Assembly (NCBI GenBank): GCA_922989275.2
Contig: OV277861.1
Coordinates: 20,366,479-20,430,478, forward strand
Reading direction: 5' to 3'
Length of the DNA: 64,000 nt
From: Gari tellinella
Lineage: Eukaryota > Mollusca > Bivalvia > Cardiida > Psammobiidae
Shown: in pieces, positions 45,616 to 57,467 of the stretch
Layout: each line of letters starts with the position of its first letter
Position numbering within the stretch: position 1 is the stretch's first letter
Position numbers and translations under genes: made by a program
Notes under the pieces: generated by a model
What the model was told of the DNA's origin: nothing
Seen by the model: the letters and a program-made list of their open reading frames with translations, nothing else
The model's database searches: none

Positions 45616-45696
45616 TTTTATCAATTATACTTCATGCTTGTTTTAATATGGATGCATAGGTTAATGCGTACTGTACCGTGTCTGTGGAGAAAAGGG

Positions 45697-46314
45697 TTAA
45701 ACCACTACCCAATAAATATGCCCTTGTACGTCTTTCATTTATTCCTCCACTAAAGAAAACAGTTCCAATTTATACAGTCATGAAAATACACCACAATAAA
45801 CACTGTCTATCTCCTAGCAGATGACAGCTTAAAGCGGACTGAAAGTAAAGCAGGATGTGCCTAAGGCGCATTCTACTTTACTTTCAACCTGCTTTAAGGC
45901 TTTACCTACCTTCAATTAAAGAAGCAGGTTATTTGTTTATGGGTTAAAATATTTTTTTGTCTCTTCATCCACATTATATTACTTAATTATTTTCCACTTG
46001 ATTTAAACTTTTTACAAATACAGGTGTAGCCCCTACCCCCTTTCAAGATGGAGATATTTTGTTTAACCCTTTTCCTCATAGGAGCGCCTTTTAGCGCATT
46101 AAGTATATTCATCCACTGAATAAAATAGTTCCAATTTATAAAGTCATAAATATGAATTCTAAGAAGTAATTTCTATACTCTAGTATGTATTAGCTTAAAG
46201 CAGGCTGAAAGTAAAGCAGAATGCGCCTAAGGGCACATTCTGCTTTACTTTCAACCTGCTTTAAGTGGTTAACTATCATCAATACTAAAACCAGGCTATG
46301 GGGTAATGGGTTAA
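45697..46314. repeat. two P2 MITEs in the same orientation
   Basis: Copies at 45697-45947 and 46063-46314, each bounded by TTAA. The second has a nearly perfect hairpin (CAGGCTGAAAGTAAAGCAGA and inverse). Confidence 0.8.
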
Positions 46315-47218
46315 GAAAAATTGAAGTAATGGTTACTGCCGATTATTTTCGATTTTTCCAATAAATTCTATGTAGCCATTTAGGATATATGATATATACA
46401 TTAAACCATGCGTGGTCAATAAAAGCCATTTTTGTTAGTGTTAGTTTTAGGGTTCAACAGTTCTTACAACGTTAACATTTGACCACCTAACAAGACGATG
46501 ACACTTTTTAAAGCATAAACAACGTTTTTAAAGCCAACTTTAAAAGTACATTGACATAAATAAGAGAACAATATAAAAGGTATAGCATGGTTATTTAGCC
46601 CTCAGCAATATTTTGTCAATGCGTTGATGATCTATGGTTTTATTTCCCTTTGGGCTGACTTACTAACACTGTAGAAAGAAGCTTTTAACCCTTCACTAAC
46701 AATTTGATAACGTCGGCTTTAACCTCTTCCCCACTATTATATCGTCGGCTTTTAACATATTGCTTCCTCCCTAAAATTGCCATCCGAACATGTATTCCCT
46801 CCTTAAAACAGTACTTGCCGCAGTTCCAAACATATTTCATAGTTTGAATCCAGCTCTAACGCTTCGTTACGCGGTGTCTAGTTTAAACATATTTTATTGC
46901 CATACATTTGTACAACCATAACGCACAAGCTCATAATCAAATTTACAAAATACAAATATAAGAGCAAATGGGTAGGGCCACTAGTTCTACCAACATTAGT
47001 TTTGTGGTTGGTTAGTTGGTCATTTTACGAATAAGTATTGATAATGGCTAGTTGATTGTACATACATTTACAGTCAATCTGGTATTAATGAACAACCAAA
47101 AAAGAGCTCACATGAGAGGCTTCAATTACACGTAGTTTGCCATTGAATGCCAGAATAATAATTCGGAAAGCTTTCAAGGTGTTAATGTAATAATTCATAT
47201 CCCGTTTGTCGCCTAATA
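46315..47218. other. spacer with a T4 relic
   Basis: A decayed T4 piece (TTGCTTCCTCCCTAAAATTG) lies at about 46760-46880. No gene was recognised. Confidence 0.4.
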
Positions 47219-47464
47219 CAGTGGAGAATCTGTTATTCTTTCCCGTTTAAACGCAAACGTACGCAAACGCAAAACACTAAAACGTAGAAAAGAACAACTT
47301 TTGGGCAATTCTGATATTTCATGTTTATCATTGTGGTAAACAGTTTGGAGCCTGATCAGACGCCGGGTTACCCGGCGTCTGATCTGGCTCCAAACTGTTC
47401 GCACTGCAAATAATAGTTTTAGCGTAAACGCGTTTATTGGGAAAGAATAACAGATTCTCCACTG
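47219..47464 (-). repeat. T5 MITE copy 6 (246 bp)
   Basis: TA-flanked, reverse orientation, complete TIRs and hairpin. Confidence 0.9.
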
Positions 47465-47553
47465 TACCAGACCGACCGCATTGGATGGTTTAAACTCTTA
47501 TAAAAACTACATATAAGCAAGTGTAACTGTTTTCATGTTATTAAAGGGAAGTA

Positions 47554-47922
47554 CAGCGCTCCCTCTCTACAACGACATCCAATGGGAGACACATATTGTG
47601 TGTGTTGTTCGGAGGGAGTCGTTATAGAGAGGGACACTTAAGACTTGGCTTACATTTGCAAACAGCTTAAATCCAGATCAAAAGCCGCGTAAGGCGGAGT
47701 CTGATCAGGATTCAAGCTGTTTGTCACTGGTCAATATATGCATTGTATCAAAATCTCCACTTATATGTAACTGTTAGAGAAACCAGCAGGCGACAATCTT
47801 AAGCAGACGATATTGCAGCAGTAAAATAGTTAGACTTAATTATCCCGTTTAGGGAATTACGGCGAGTGTCGTAATAAGGAGGGAGTCGATGTTGGGAGGG
47901 TCGTTTTAGAATGGAAGCACTG
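47554..47922 (-). repeat. T4 MITE
   Basis: CAGCGCTCCCTCTCTACAAC to AGAATGGAAGCACTG with TA flanks. The hairpin is AAATCCAGATCAAAAGCCGC with a diverged partner. Confidence 0.82.
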
Positions 47923-47992
47923 TAATTATGTTTGTGATTTTTCAACTATCAACATGATGTTTTTGTAACACTTCTACAGTCAATTAAAATTA

Positions 47993-48350
47993 CAGTGTTC
48001 ACTCTCTACAACGGCCCTCCCAACAACGACCCCCTCCTTACAACGATACTTGCCGCTGTTCCCCAAACAGGACAAATATGCCTAACGCTTTTACTGCAGC
48101 AATATCGTCTGTTTAATATTGTCGTCTGCTTTTTTGCTCAAAGTGACATAATGGTCATTTTGGCAGAAAATAAATTAATGACGTTTGACAAACAGCTTGA
48201 ATCCAGATCAGATGCCGCATTACGAGGCGTCTGATCTGGATCCAAGCTGTTTGTAAATATAAGCCGCTTTCCCTCTCTATAACGACTTTCTCCGAACAAC
48301 GCACCTAATTGTTGTCTCCCATTGTGTGTCGTTGTAGAGAGGGAGTGCTG
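47993..48350 (+). repeat. T4 MITE, reference copy
   Basis: CAGTGTTCACTCTCTACAAC to GTAGAGAGGGAGTGCTG with TA flanks. The hairpin is GAATCCAGATCAGATGCCGC with partner. It shows the uninterrupted middle that is split by the LINE at 10.6-12.6 kb. Confidence 0.85.
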
Positions 48351-48778
48351 TACTTGCAACGTCTGATTGGTTTCCAGGTTGCTTTAACCTATTGTCCAAA
48401 GAACATTTTGATTAAAACTACGAGTTTCCAAATTAAGTCAAGTCAATTTAAGACTATTTGAGATTGTTTCCTGCAATATATTTCAAACAGAAAAATATCG
48501 CATAGGACAACTGTACGTGTCAAAGGTACATTATTTGTAAATGACGTGAATATCATCGCTAGGGTTCATTCAGTCTAATACAAAGTTCTCCCTCTCTACA
48601 ACAATATACAGTTTGGAGAAATATATTGTGTGTGTTATTCGGTGGAATTTGTTAACGGGATGAGGATGAATACCCTTATAGTAAATTTAAAAAATGATTG
48701 AACCCAGTTCAGTCAACTACAATAAAACAAAGTGTAATCCAATACATTATGCACCCGATGTTAAAGGTATGTGAGAGT

Positions 48779-48850
48779 TGCTCGGTTAGCTCAGACGGTA
48801 GGAGGGTTGGTTACCTATGACAAGGGTAGCCGGTCCGGCATCGGTCTTTA
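48779..48850 (+). repeat. tRNA-derived SINE head (probable)
   Basis: An A-box-like TTAGCTCAGACGGTAGGAGG is followed after a spacer by GGTCCGGCATC, a weak B box. The acceptor ends do not pair as a functional tRNA, so a SINE relic is likelier than a tRNA gene. The body and tail were not delimited. Confidence 0.5.
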
Positions 48851-50880
48851 AATGTCAGACAATGTTTTCGGATTGTGAATGTATGAGAAATAAGAATATT
48901 ATAATAGGGCTACTTGAGTTGATAGTTAGCATTGTTTTAAGCAATGGCTTTTGCCTATTATATTCCTACTTTCTATGTATAAAAATCTAACTGTGCCATT
49001 CTGATTTTTTTTAAAAATACGCAAGAAAGATTTCGCGACAAAAAGCGGGATAGAGTAACAGCTTCGAACTGAACAAATACAGAACCCTGCTGATGCAGAA
49101 TCTCAGATCTGTCACATCTTCGTAAGCTAAGAAACTCTTGAATATTGGGGTAACACTTTTTCGGTACATTTGCATTTGCAGCGGCCCGAGGAATGTATTT
49201 GAACCAATACAGTTCAGAAGCAGATTTAAGTACTTGAGAAATGTATTGGCGCTTTATATGCTTAAAAATGTGCTTCTCTTTCCTGATGGATTCACCTACC
49301 TTTCTTCCTGAATATTGTGACAGCGTTCAGCTATAGAAATGTCAATTGTCTTACTATAAATGGCGAAACCTAGAAAGGGATTTGTTTAGACTAGTTCTTG
49401 TAGAATGGGGTAGAAATTAACTTATATTACTATTCTAAACATTGGGCAAATACGTTTTTTATGCCCATCAACTTATAGCAGTTATAATGATACTGCGACT
49501 GTCGTGTTCTGTTTGTATATCCTAATTTTGGTCCGTAATAAGGTTAACCTCTCAGCAAAACTGCATACATAATTTCATAAATTGTTTAGCTCTTAGCAAG
49601 GGATTAGAAAATAACTCATCCAATTCTGACACAGTAAATTGCAACCTCATTTTCATATCAGGACCAAATGGAACTATTCAAGCTGATACTTAAGTTTGTG
49701 TGTTGTTAAACACAAACGCCAAATATATTTCTTTACGTAGTAAGATCAAAGTATTTGAGAGTACTGACTGATATACAGAGGTATGGAGTGAGAAAACAAA
49801 GCTAGGGAGTTTACTAATAGTGAAAATTCTTTTAACAGACTTTGTTTTTAAAAGTATTTTTAGACCTACTAGGATTTGAAACTGTTTAAAATAACTACTC
49901 TGTATACTGTATGTATTATATATACAGATAACTTAAAATTGAATACCGGTAATACTGGAAAGATTCTGAAAACTGGATTCGGTCTAAATCCTATTTTGTA
50001 AATGATTCATAAAGCACGTTGCTATGATTTCAATCTTATTTGGAGAATAAATAATCTCATATCATGAACTAATTTTTAAACAGCCGCGGAAACTGCCGCA
50101 TTTCAAATCAATGCTACGTTCCGTGTTCCCAATTATTCGTACACAAAAGACAGTGAAAGTAGATTCTACTAGTTTGATTATCATACTTACTTCAGAGTGT
50201 AATGTTTATTCCCTAGAATAGTCTTTAGTCTTTAGATTGTTTCACTGTTTTATAAAGATGTTATACAGTTCTCAAACTTAATCGACTTTTCGTTTTTAAT
50301 GTACAAATACTATTCTAAGAACTTATCGTGTGTTACTTTCTTGAGTATATGAAGACTGAGTAAAAGTTTTGGAAATCGATGCAAACAATAGATTGTTTCA
50401 AAGATTTGAAATAATAATAATCCATCTGTCCGCATATTGACATATGCACATTCTTGTTGATTCAGATTCAACTACCAGCATCATAATGGCAGATGTGACT
50501 TCCCTACCGCATCGATATCGTTTGTCTTACTGTAGACCCGGTATATTGACGTAGTTTCTACCGCTGAGTAATATTCCTCCAGTATAAAGTTCGGCTCTAC
50601 GGAAATAGAAGGTGTAGCTAGTATACGAACAATAAGGTTTCTTTGTTTGTAAACAATGATTTTGCTGTGTGTATTGAATTTTATAAATAAGTCATACCTG
50701 TTTTGACCTTTGTGTTTATTTTTTATTTGCATTTATGCAAATCATCTCATATTTCGAGATTTTCGTCTTTACCGATATTTATACAGAAATTAATTTTGTC
50801 TTTGCTGTTCAAGGTCAAACGCATATTGAAAATTAAACGTTATTGAGGCTTCTTCTTTTATTTTATTCTCCCTCATGTTT
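48851..50880. other. 2-kb stretch without recognised repeats
   Basis: AT-rich DNA. An 83-codon minus-strand frame (50481-50732) has a protein-like composition but no domain or clear splice sites. Confidence 0.35.
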
Positions 50881-50888
50881 TAAACATC

Positions 50889-51828
50889 ATTTTAAGGGTG
50901 TATCCAACCCATAAGCGATTTTTCAAAGTATCTAACTTTTTTTTCTATCATTGTTTTTTTGGAAGAGCTATTAATCATGAATGAAAAAAATGGGAAAAAA
51001 TATATGGTGGTGTCCGTTTTTTTGAGCTACAGCGATTTGAAAAAGGTATGTCAAATTTGGACTTTTTCTCTCAAATTTTACCCATTCAGAGTACAAGTAT
51101 TTCAAAACAAAACAAACATGGTAATTTGGGTTTTAATTATTTATTTCATGTCTATGGTGGTATTTTCACATATAGAAACCAAATTTAGACAAAGCAGGCA
51201 CTAGGTTTGAACAATATGGATCCTCGAATATCAATAATATGCTTTTTATAGGGCATGATTTTATTAGATTTTTTATTTTATGAAAAAAAAAGTAAAAAAG
51301 TTTGAAAATGAAATAGTTCTAGTATTAAACTTTTTCTTATATTATACCAAATGAAAGCCAATGCTAAGGCAATGCAAAAAATGAAAAGAAATTGAAAGGT
51401 CAGTGTTGAAAATTTTGAGTTATTAAAGTAAAAAGAGTTATCTCCCCTTACAAACTGTACAAAAATGTACAATATCGATGATATTTAGAGCTTTATAAAT
51501 TTCACATTTGGTGCCTGTTTTCTCTTAAACTAGTTTTTGTATGAAGAAATACTACCATAGATAGGAAAAAAATAACACAAAACCAAATTATCATATTTGT
51601 TTTCATTTGAAATGGATTTTATTGAAGCGGGCTGTTTGAAAAGGACAAAATAAGAGAAAGTGGGTGGGTAAATTTTACATGGCCATGGAGCCGACTGTTG
51701 TTCACCAAAATGTAAACTTTTTCTATTTTTTCATTCATCTTAAATAGCTCTTAAATACAAAACCATCATAAAGTGTTTTCATATACTTTGAAAATTTCTT
51801 AAATTCATGACATTGATACATCCTTAAG
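50889..51828. repeat. possible 0.94-kb TIR element
   Basis: TTAAGGGTGTATCCAACCC at the left and TTGATACATCCTTAAG at the right are inverted, with mismatches. The interior is very A/T-rich, with an 81-codon plus-strand frame (50959-51204) and a GCCATGG patch near 51683. I recognise no transposase. Confidence 0.45.
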
Positions 51829-52112
51829 TCTTCCTTTGAATGAGGCAACAACTGGATATTTGCTTTAACAAATTTGAAAAATTATCTTCTGTAGTGTTGC
51901 ATACGTCGCTGGTGTTGACTTTTCTGGCAGAAACAAATCAAATCTAAAAAGTCTCTCTAATTTCGCTTGTAATAAAGGGCTTACTAGTTTTTTATAACAT
52001 GATAATCGTTTCGTTATGTGAGTACGATTATTATTCTCAGAATATTCATGTTGGCAGTGTTGGCCAAATAATCGTCAGAACGGCGCACCATCTGCGTTAA
52101 TTAATGGGCCAC

Positions 52113-54330
52113 ATATTAAGAGCAATTCTCTGTAACCATCAACCAGGTTATATAGGGGGGTCGGCACGCATAGTCACCGATTTGCATAAAACTTACACCA
52201 TCTGTACCTCTCTACATGAAATGAAAAAAAATACCCCTAAAATTTATTTCCGGTATCCAGTTGCCATGGCAACGCGTAAAGAAGATTTTGGCCAAAAACC
52301 AGTGTTTTTGGTGAGTAAAATATGACAATTTCACAGACTTTTTCAGAGAAAACTGTACATATTTCAGATAAAATGACATTTGTATGTTGAAGTATGGCAC
52401 ATTGACAATTAAATAACATTGTAGGATTCAACTCAACATTACACCCAATTGGTACGCACGTGCAAGCTTAAGGGGTTAATATGCTGAAAGTAAGAAATCA
52501 TGATTTTGGCATATTTTAAGGACTGGTAGAATATCTATGCATCCATGCTGAACTTGAATATGATCACTAATAACAAGTAGCACATGTGTTGTTTACTTTC
52601 TGGGAAGAAAACCTTTGGGATTCAGGTTGCTAAGGGGGTAACCATGGCAACGAAACTATCAACTTTTTAATGTTGTAACTTCCTATGTAACTGAGCAGGA
52701 TTGCTTAGAAGGTACCAAGACCACTATTAAATTGCTATAACCATATATTTTAGTGTTATAAAATGAAATTAAAAGACAACACATGCAGATATTAGTCGGT
52801 TTCTATGGTAACGCCTGCCAAAAGAATGTTATTTACTGAAAATATGTGTCAAATTCAATACTTTTGGAACGCAAAATACAGCAAACTATCCAAACCATTA
52901 CACACTTACTTAAATAGTTTCTTTATCAGGTTTGCAAGTTAGCATTGTCTCATACACATTCATTGTTAAGATGAAAACGGCCTTTGGTTGCCTTAGTAAC
53001 CACTCAACGCAGTTGCTTAATAAGGGCATTGTATTGAAAATGTGAGTAAAATTCAAGCTTTTTTAAGGAAAAATACAGAAACATATCCAAACCATGGTAC
53101 TGTAGTTTCATCATCAGATTAGCTAGTTACCAGTGTTGTATAACTATCACTTTAAACATGAAAATGACATTTGGTAACCATAACAACCACTCACAATGTA
53201 TGCTAGATAACAGCTTTGTATCGAAAATATGTGTCGAATTTCAGGTTTTTTTTTAGGTTAAGTACAGCAACTTAACATAATAATGATACTTTAGTGTCAG
53301 TATCATGTTTGTAAGTTAAATTTGTCATATAATATTCCCCTTTGACAGAAAAATAACAATTGGTTACCATAGCAACAACTCACAACATTATGCTATAGAT
53401 GAGCATTATATTGAAAATATGAGTCAATTTGAAGTTTTTGTTAATTCAATATACCGCAATCTAATATAATTATTGTACTTTTAGTTCATTATCAAATTAA
53501 CAAGTTAATTTTGTCATATAAATATTCACTTTTAATACGAAAATAACATTTAGTTACCTTAGCAACCATTCACAAAATATGCTAAGTAAAGAATTATATT
53601 GAAAATGTAGTATAATTTGAGCGTTCTTGAAGGCAAAGTACAGGAACCTTTAGGAACCTTTGTACTTTAGTTTTATTATAAGGTTTGAAAGTAAATATTG
53701 TCATATAACCGCTCATTTTTGTACACATAAAAATAATTTTGCTACCATAGCAACCACTCACAATTTATGTTATATAAGAGCAAAATATTGAATATGTGTG
53801 TCAAATTTGAGCTTTTATAGGCAAAGTACAGAAACTTATTACAACTATTGTACTTTAAGTTCATTATCAGGTTTGCAATTCAATATTTTCAAACAAATAC
53901 TCTCTTTTTATATGATAAAACTTTTGATTACCTTAGCAACTGCACTTAATTTATGCTCAAAAAGAGCATAATATTGAATATATGTGTAAAATTCGAGCTT
54001 TTTTAGGTAGAAGTACAGCAACTTATTATAGCCATTGAACTTAAAATTCATTATCAGGTTGAAAGTTATCCATTGACATACAAACATCAACTTTTATATT
54101 GAAAATAATATTTGTTACCTTAGCAAACGCTCACAATATATTGTAAATAAGAGTTATATTAGTTATATATGTGTCAAATTTGAGCTGTTTTGAAGGCAAA
54201 GGAAAGCAGTTTATTAGAGTTTTTTTAGTTAAGTTTCGTTATCAGGTTTGTTGCAAGTTAACATTGAAATATAACCTTTCAAATTTCACACACAAATAAC
54301 ATTATTAAAAGCATAACTACATCCGATGAA
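52113..54330. repeat. dispersed repeat with 188-bp tandem array, copy 2
   Basis: The first 1.1 kb matches 3482-4600. The tail then extends as about seven or eight degenerate units whose CAACCACTCA-like marker falls near 52996, 53185, 53373, 53564, 53752, 53936 and 54124. That gives a period of about 188 bases. Units diverge strongly from one another, so the array is old. Confidence 0.82.
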
Positions 54331-55879
54331 CAACAGCACGTGAGCGAAAAAAATGCCATATAAATACACGTAAATGTTTATGTTTATACACCCCCAGAGG
54401 ACTCTGATGTAGATATCATTGTAAAAACTATGATATTTCTATCTTTTAAATTGTATGTGCCCATCTATGTAATCTATATTATCATTAAAATAATTGTTCC
54501 TTGTTTTCTACTCGGCAAATCTTTGTGAAACATGAACATAAATTCTAATAGCTTTAGACATAAACCGAAATCTGATTAGCTGACTACCAAGTTTGTGTAA
54601 TACTGTTAATGCTTTCTAGGACTTTGATCGTTCGGCAGACTGGAAATATGTTTACGATTAACAAAACGTAAACAGTTCAATCAAACAAACAAATGATAAA
54701 TAAGTTTGTGATTATATCTTACTGTTTATAAACTACGAGTTGATATAACTTTATAGCTTGTGTCTTAAATTTTAGCAAGATGCATTTCGAAAATGGGGAT
54801 AGGAAATGTCATATTTAAATAATTAATACATTCTCCTTTTTATATACATTAAATTGTATTGATTTAAAATATCTTCAAACAAACTTAATCATAAAAATAC
54901 ATTATCTAGAGAACACGAAGATAAAACTATATGCTTTGCCTTACTCTCTTGTGTTGCCAGCCGTTAGGAGAGATAACTAAACGCAAACGGGAGGTAGTAC
55001 GGTATATCATATATTTTATATCAAACTGTCCACGTATATTACATTAAGAGCGAAAACTCGTTGTTTATAGCCATGATCAACTGCCCGGCTAAAGTAGTTA
55101 ATTAAGGGTCCATTCAAACATTCATCAGCAAATCAATAAATAATAAATTTAAAGTCATAATATGGTAATAGTGCTATTTAAGATGCATAGATGGTCTTTT
55201 TAGCATTTATGCTAGTTGGTAGTTACTATTATATGCTTATAAATTACCTAACACAAAAATGAGATATAAGCTACATTTCTGATACACTCGTTATTTATTG
55301 ATACGTAATTTATATATCCGGTTATATAATTTACAGTGTATATATCAAAGTTGTAACCATAACATAAGAGCTAAATCTAACTCTGTACACCATTGAACAT
55401 ACTCGTTTTCAAAGGATTGGTTTATACGCCATGTATATCATTTCAGTGTGATCACACATTATACGTTGTAAACAGAAGAGCACTTAAAGTTATATTTCGA
55501 CCCTAAACTTCCGCAATAAAAAAGCTGTATGTACATTTTTAATATCACAAATTGTTATATTTGTTGAATCAATTGGGAGAAAGAGTGTCATGTTTATAAT
55601 ACTTTACACATATGACCATTTTAAAAAGGACAAAGGTGGTTGAAGTTCATCAATGTAGCTTCAAGACAACGCAAAATCCGGAAGTGCTTTAGTTCAATTG
55701 AAGAAAAAAACTGCAAATGAAGATGCCGACAAAATCAGGACACTTTGGTATTCCACAACCAATTTGTATCATACTTAACGCAACTGCCGAGATACTCAAT
55801 ACATGTGTCTTACACGTATGTTATAATCTGGTTGTCACATATATTATAACTTTGGTAAATAAAGGATAACAAACAATTG
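54331..55879. other. AT-rich DNA, nothing recognised
   Basis: Lies beyond the gene C poly(A) signal. There are no hairpins, TIRs or convincing frames. Confidence 0.4.
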
Positions 55880-55985
55880 TTTTGAATGCATAAACTAATA
55901 TTTATTTCAAATACAACAACTTTGGTTAAAATCGATGTATCACGTGTTTTGCCTGTTCATTGTCCGTCCGTGTGTTCCGGGAAAT
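55880..55985 (-). other. gene C exon 4: 3' UTR with poly(A) signal
   Basis: Acceptor ATATCATTTCAG|ATTTCCCGG at 55985; AATAAA on the minus strand (55906-55901). The CACGTGATACATCGATTTT stretch and its surroundings match gene B exon 4. Confidence 0.7.
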
Positions 55986-56340
55986 CTGAAATGATATTGA
56001 ACATTATGTTGATAAACAGATGACTCATATCAACATGTATTGCAATAATCATTACCAGTAATGAAAAGTAGCTGCTTCCTTATAATGCTGGAAAAAGAAG
56101 GTTTTATACCAAAATGTCGGTTGCAAAATAACTAACAAAACATAGCCCAGTTATTATATTAACTGAAATAAAGCATGCCTAAATTAAGTGTCAAAATATT
56201 TTGGTCCAGATAAGACATCGATTTACTTGATACAACCCTTTTTAAAAAGTTGCATAGGTGTTAAACTCTATTTCAATATAAAGGATTAATCACGAAAACT
56301 GAAAAAAAACCAATCTCGTGTAGTGAAAACTTATAATTGG

Positions 56341-56483
56341 GATCTGGGTCCAAGGTAATAATTGTTTTCAAGCATTTGATTGGTCGGATTTGAGTTTTTG
56401 CAGAGCAAAAACTCAAATCTGACCAATCAAATGCTTCAGACGAGTTCAGACTCAACTCAAAAGTTTTATAACCTTGGGGCTAG
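56341..56483. repeat. F8 hairpin element in gene C intron 3
   Basis: The arms CAAGCATTTGATTGGTCGGA and inverse surround a GTTTTTGCAGAGCAAAAAC centre. The outer GGTCCAAGGT and ACCTTGGGGC also pair in part. Confidence 0.8.
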
Positions 56484-57089
56484 GATATCGTGTATGGTAG
56501 TACCAAACGTGTGAGCCGTATTATAAGAATTCAATACTTTGCCACCTTACCAGTGAGCACTAATGACGTTGCAGATAAACCACGCGTTAGCTTCTTGGCT
56601 ATTGATCTTCAATATCCAACATGATTATAAATCGGGTTTCAATACAGTCCTCATAACAAGGATTACCTTTGATGTCTAAGTAAATAACCATTCGGCATTA
56701 GATGTGACTTTGCTGACTTTTTCTAACATTTTTGATTCTGTTTGACATTCCATTCCAAGGTTTAAATTAAAATATACTAAAATCGAACATTAAGATAAAA
56801 AGCCGAATAACATTTAATATTTAAGCATATATATTAAAGCCTCGAAGCAGTGAATCAATGATTCCATTTTCCAGCATCAACTTGTCTATGCTGTCATCAA
56901 TAAGTATTCGTGTGTGTGCTCTGCTAGAGGGACTGCAACGGTAATTCAGTGTAATACCCACATTCTGATCGCGAGAGCACACTGTTTTTAAACGTTTGGA
57001 TTCTAACTAATGCCCCAACCAGTATATCTACTGTTAAGTTACCTGACATCCAAACTTGAGAAGAAAGTTAAAACGGACGCCACTTTCAT

Positions 57090-57265
57090 TATCTCTTCAC
57101 TGCAAGAGTGTCGTCTACTTCAATACTGTTGGGTCGCAATGATGTTTCAAAGTTAGATTTACATTGGTATGGCTTAAGCAATATCAATACTACAGTCAAA
57201 CAGTTCGGAACATGAGAAGACAACGAGTTACGCGGCGTCTGACCAGGATCAAGACTGTTTTAAAA
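57090..57265. repeat. P1 relic in gene C intron 3
   Basis: CTCTTCACTGCAAGAGTGTC and CGGCGTCTGACCAGGATC are recognisable. One hairpin arm is degraded. Confidence 0.5.
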
Positions 57266-57314
57266 TGCGCAGTTTGGCGTCAGTGACAGAGAAATAGTAC
57301 ATTGACTGACTTAC

Positions 57315-57467
57315 CTCATATTTACCATTCGTCTTCATAGCCATCGCTACTGTCCCCCTTATTATATCCATGACCATAACCACCTGAATTACGATGTCCT
57401 CGACTACCACCATTTTTACCGTCGTTGTCATTAAACAGGTCCTTGATTATATCGAAGAAAAACGAAA
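57315..57467 (-). CDS. gene C exon 3: C-terminal coding exon
   Basis: Acceptor CTTTTACAG|TTTCG at 57467, TAA at 57324-57322, and donor TATGAG|GTAAGT at 57315, a near-perfect consensus. In phase 1 it adds Phe then SFFFDIIKDLFNDNDGKNGG, SRGHRNSGGYGHGYNKGDSS and DGYEDEW, for a total product of 114 residues. It is close to gene B exon 3, with the C-terminal Trp kept and two extra residues. The open frame seen in another register across this exon is a shadow. It is the strongest evidence that exon 3 is protein-coding: indels between B and C keep the frame. Confidence 0.85.

Noticed and set aside
43270..47404. Repeated frames reading MQTVWSQIRRRVTRRLIRLQ in several places
   Set aside because: They arise from the T5 MITE hairpin and occur in every copy on either strand. 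They have no start context, domain or conservation beyond the DNA repeat.
48779..48850. Functional tRNA gene
   Set aside because: The A box is good, but the B box is degraded and the acceptor stem does not pair; a SINE relic fits better.
50481..50732. 83-codon minus-strand frame
   Set aside because: Possible exon by composition, but no convincing acceptor, donor or homology.
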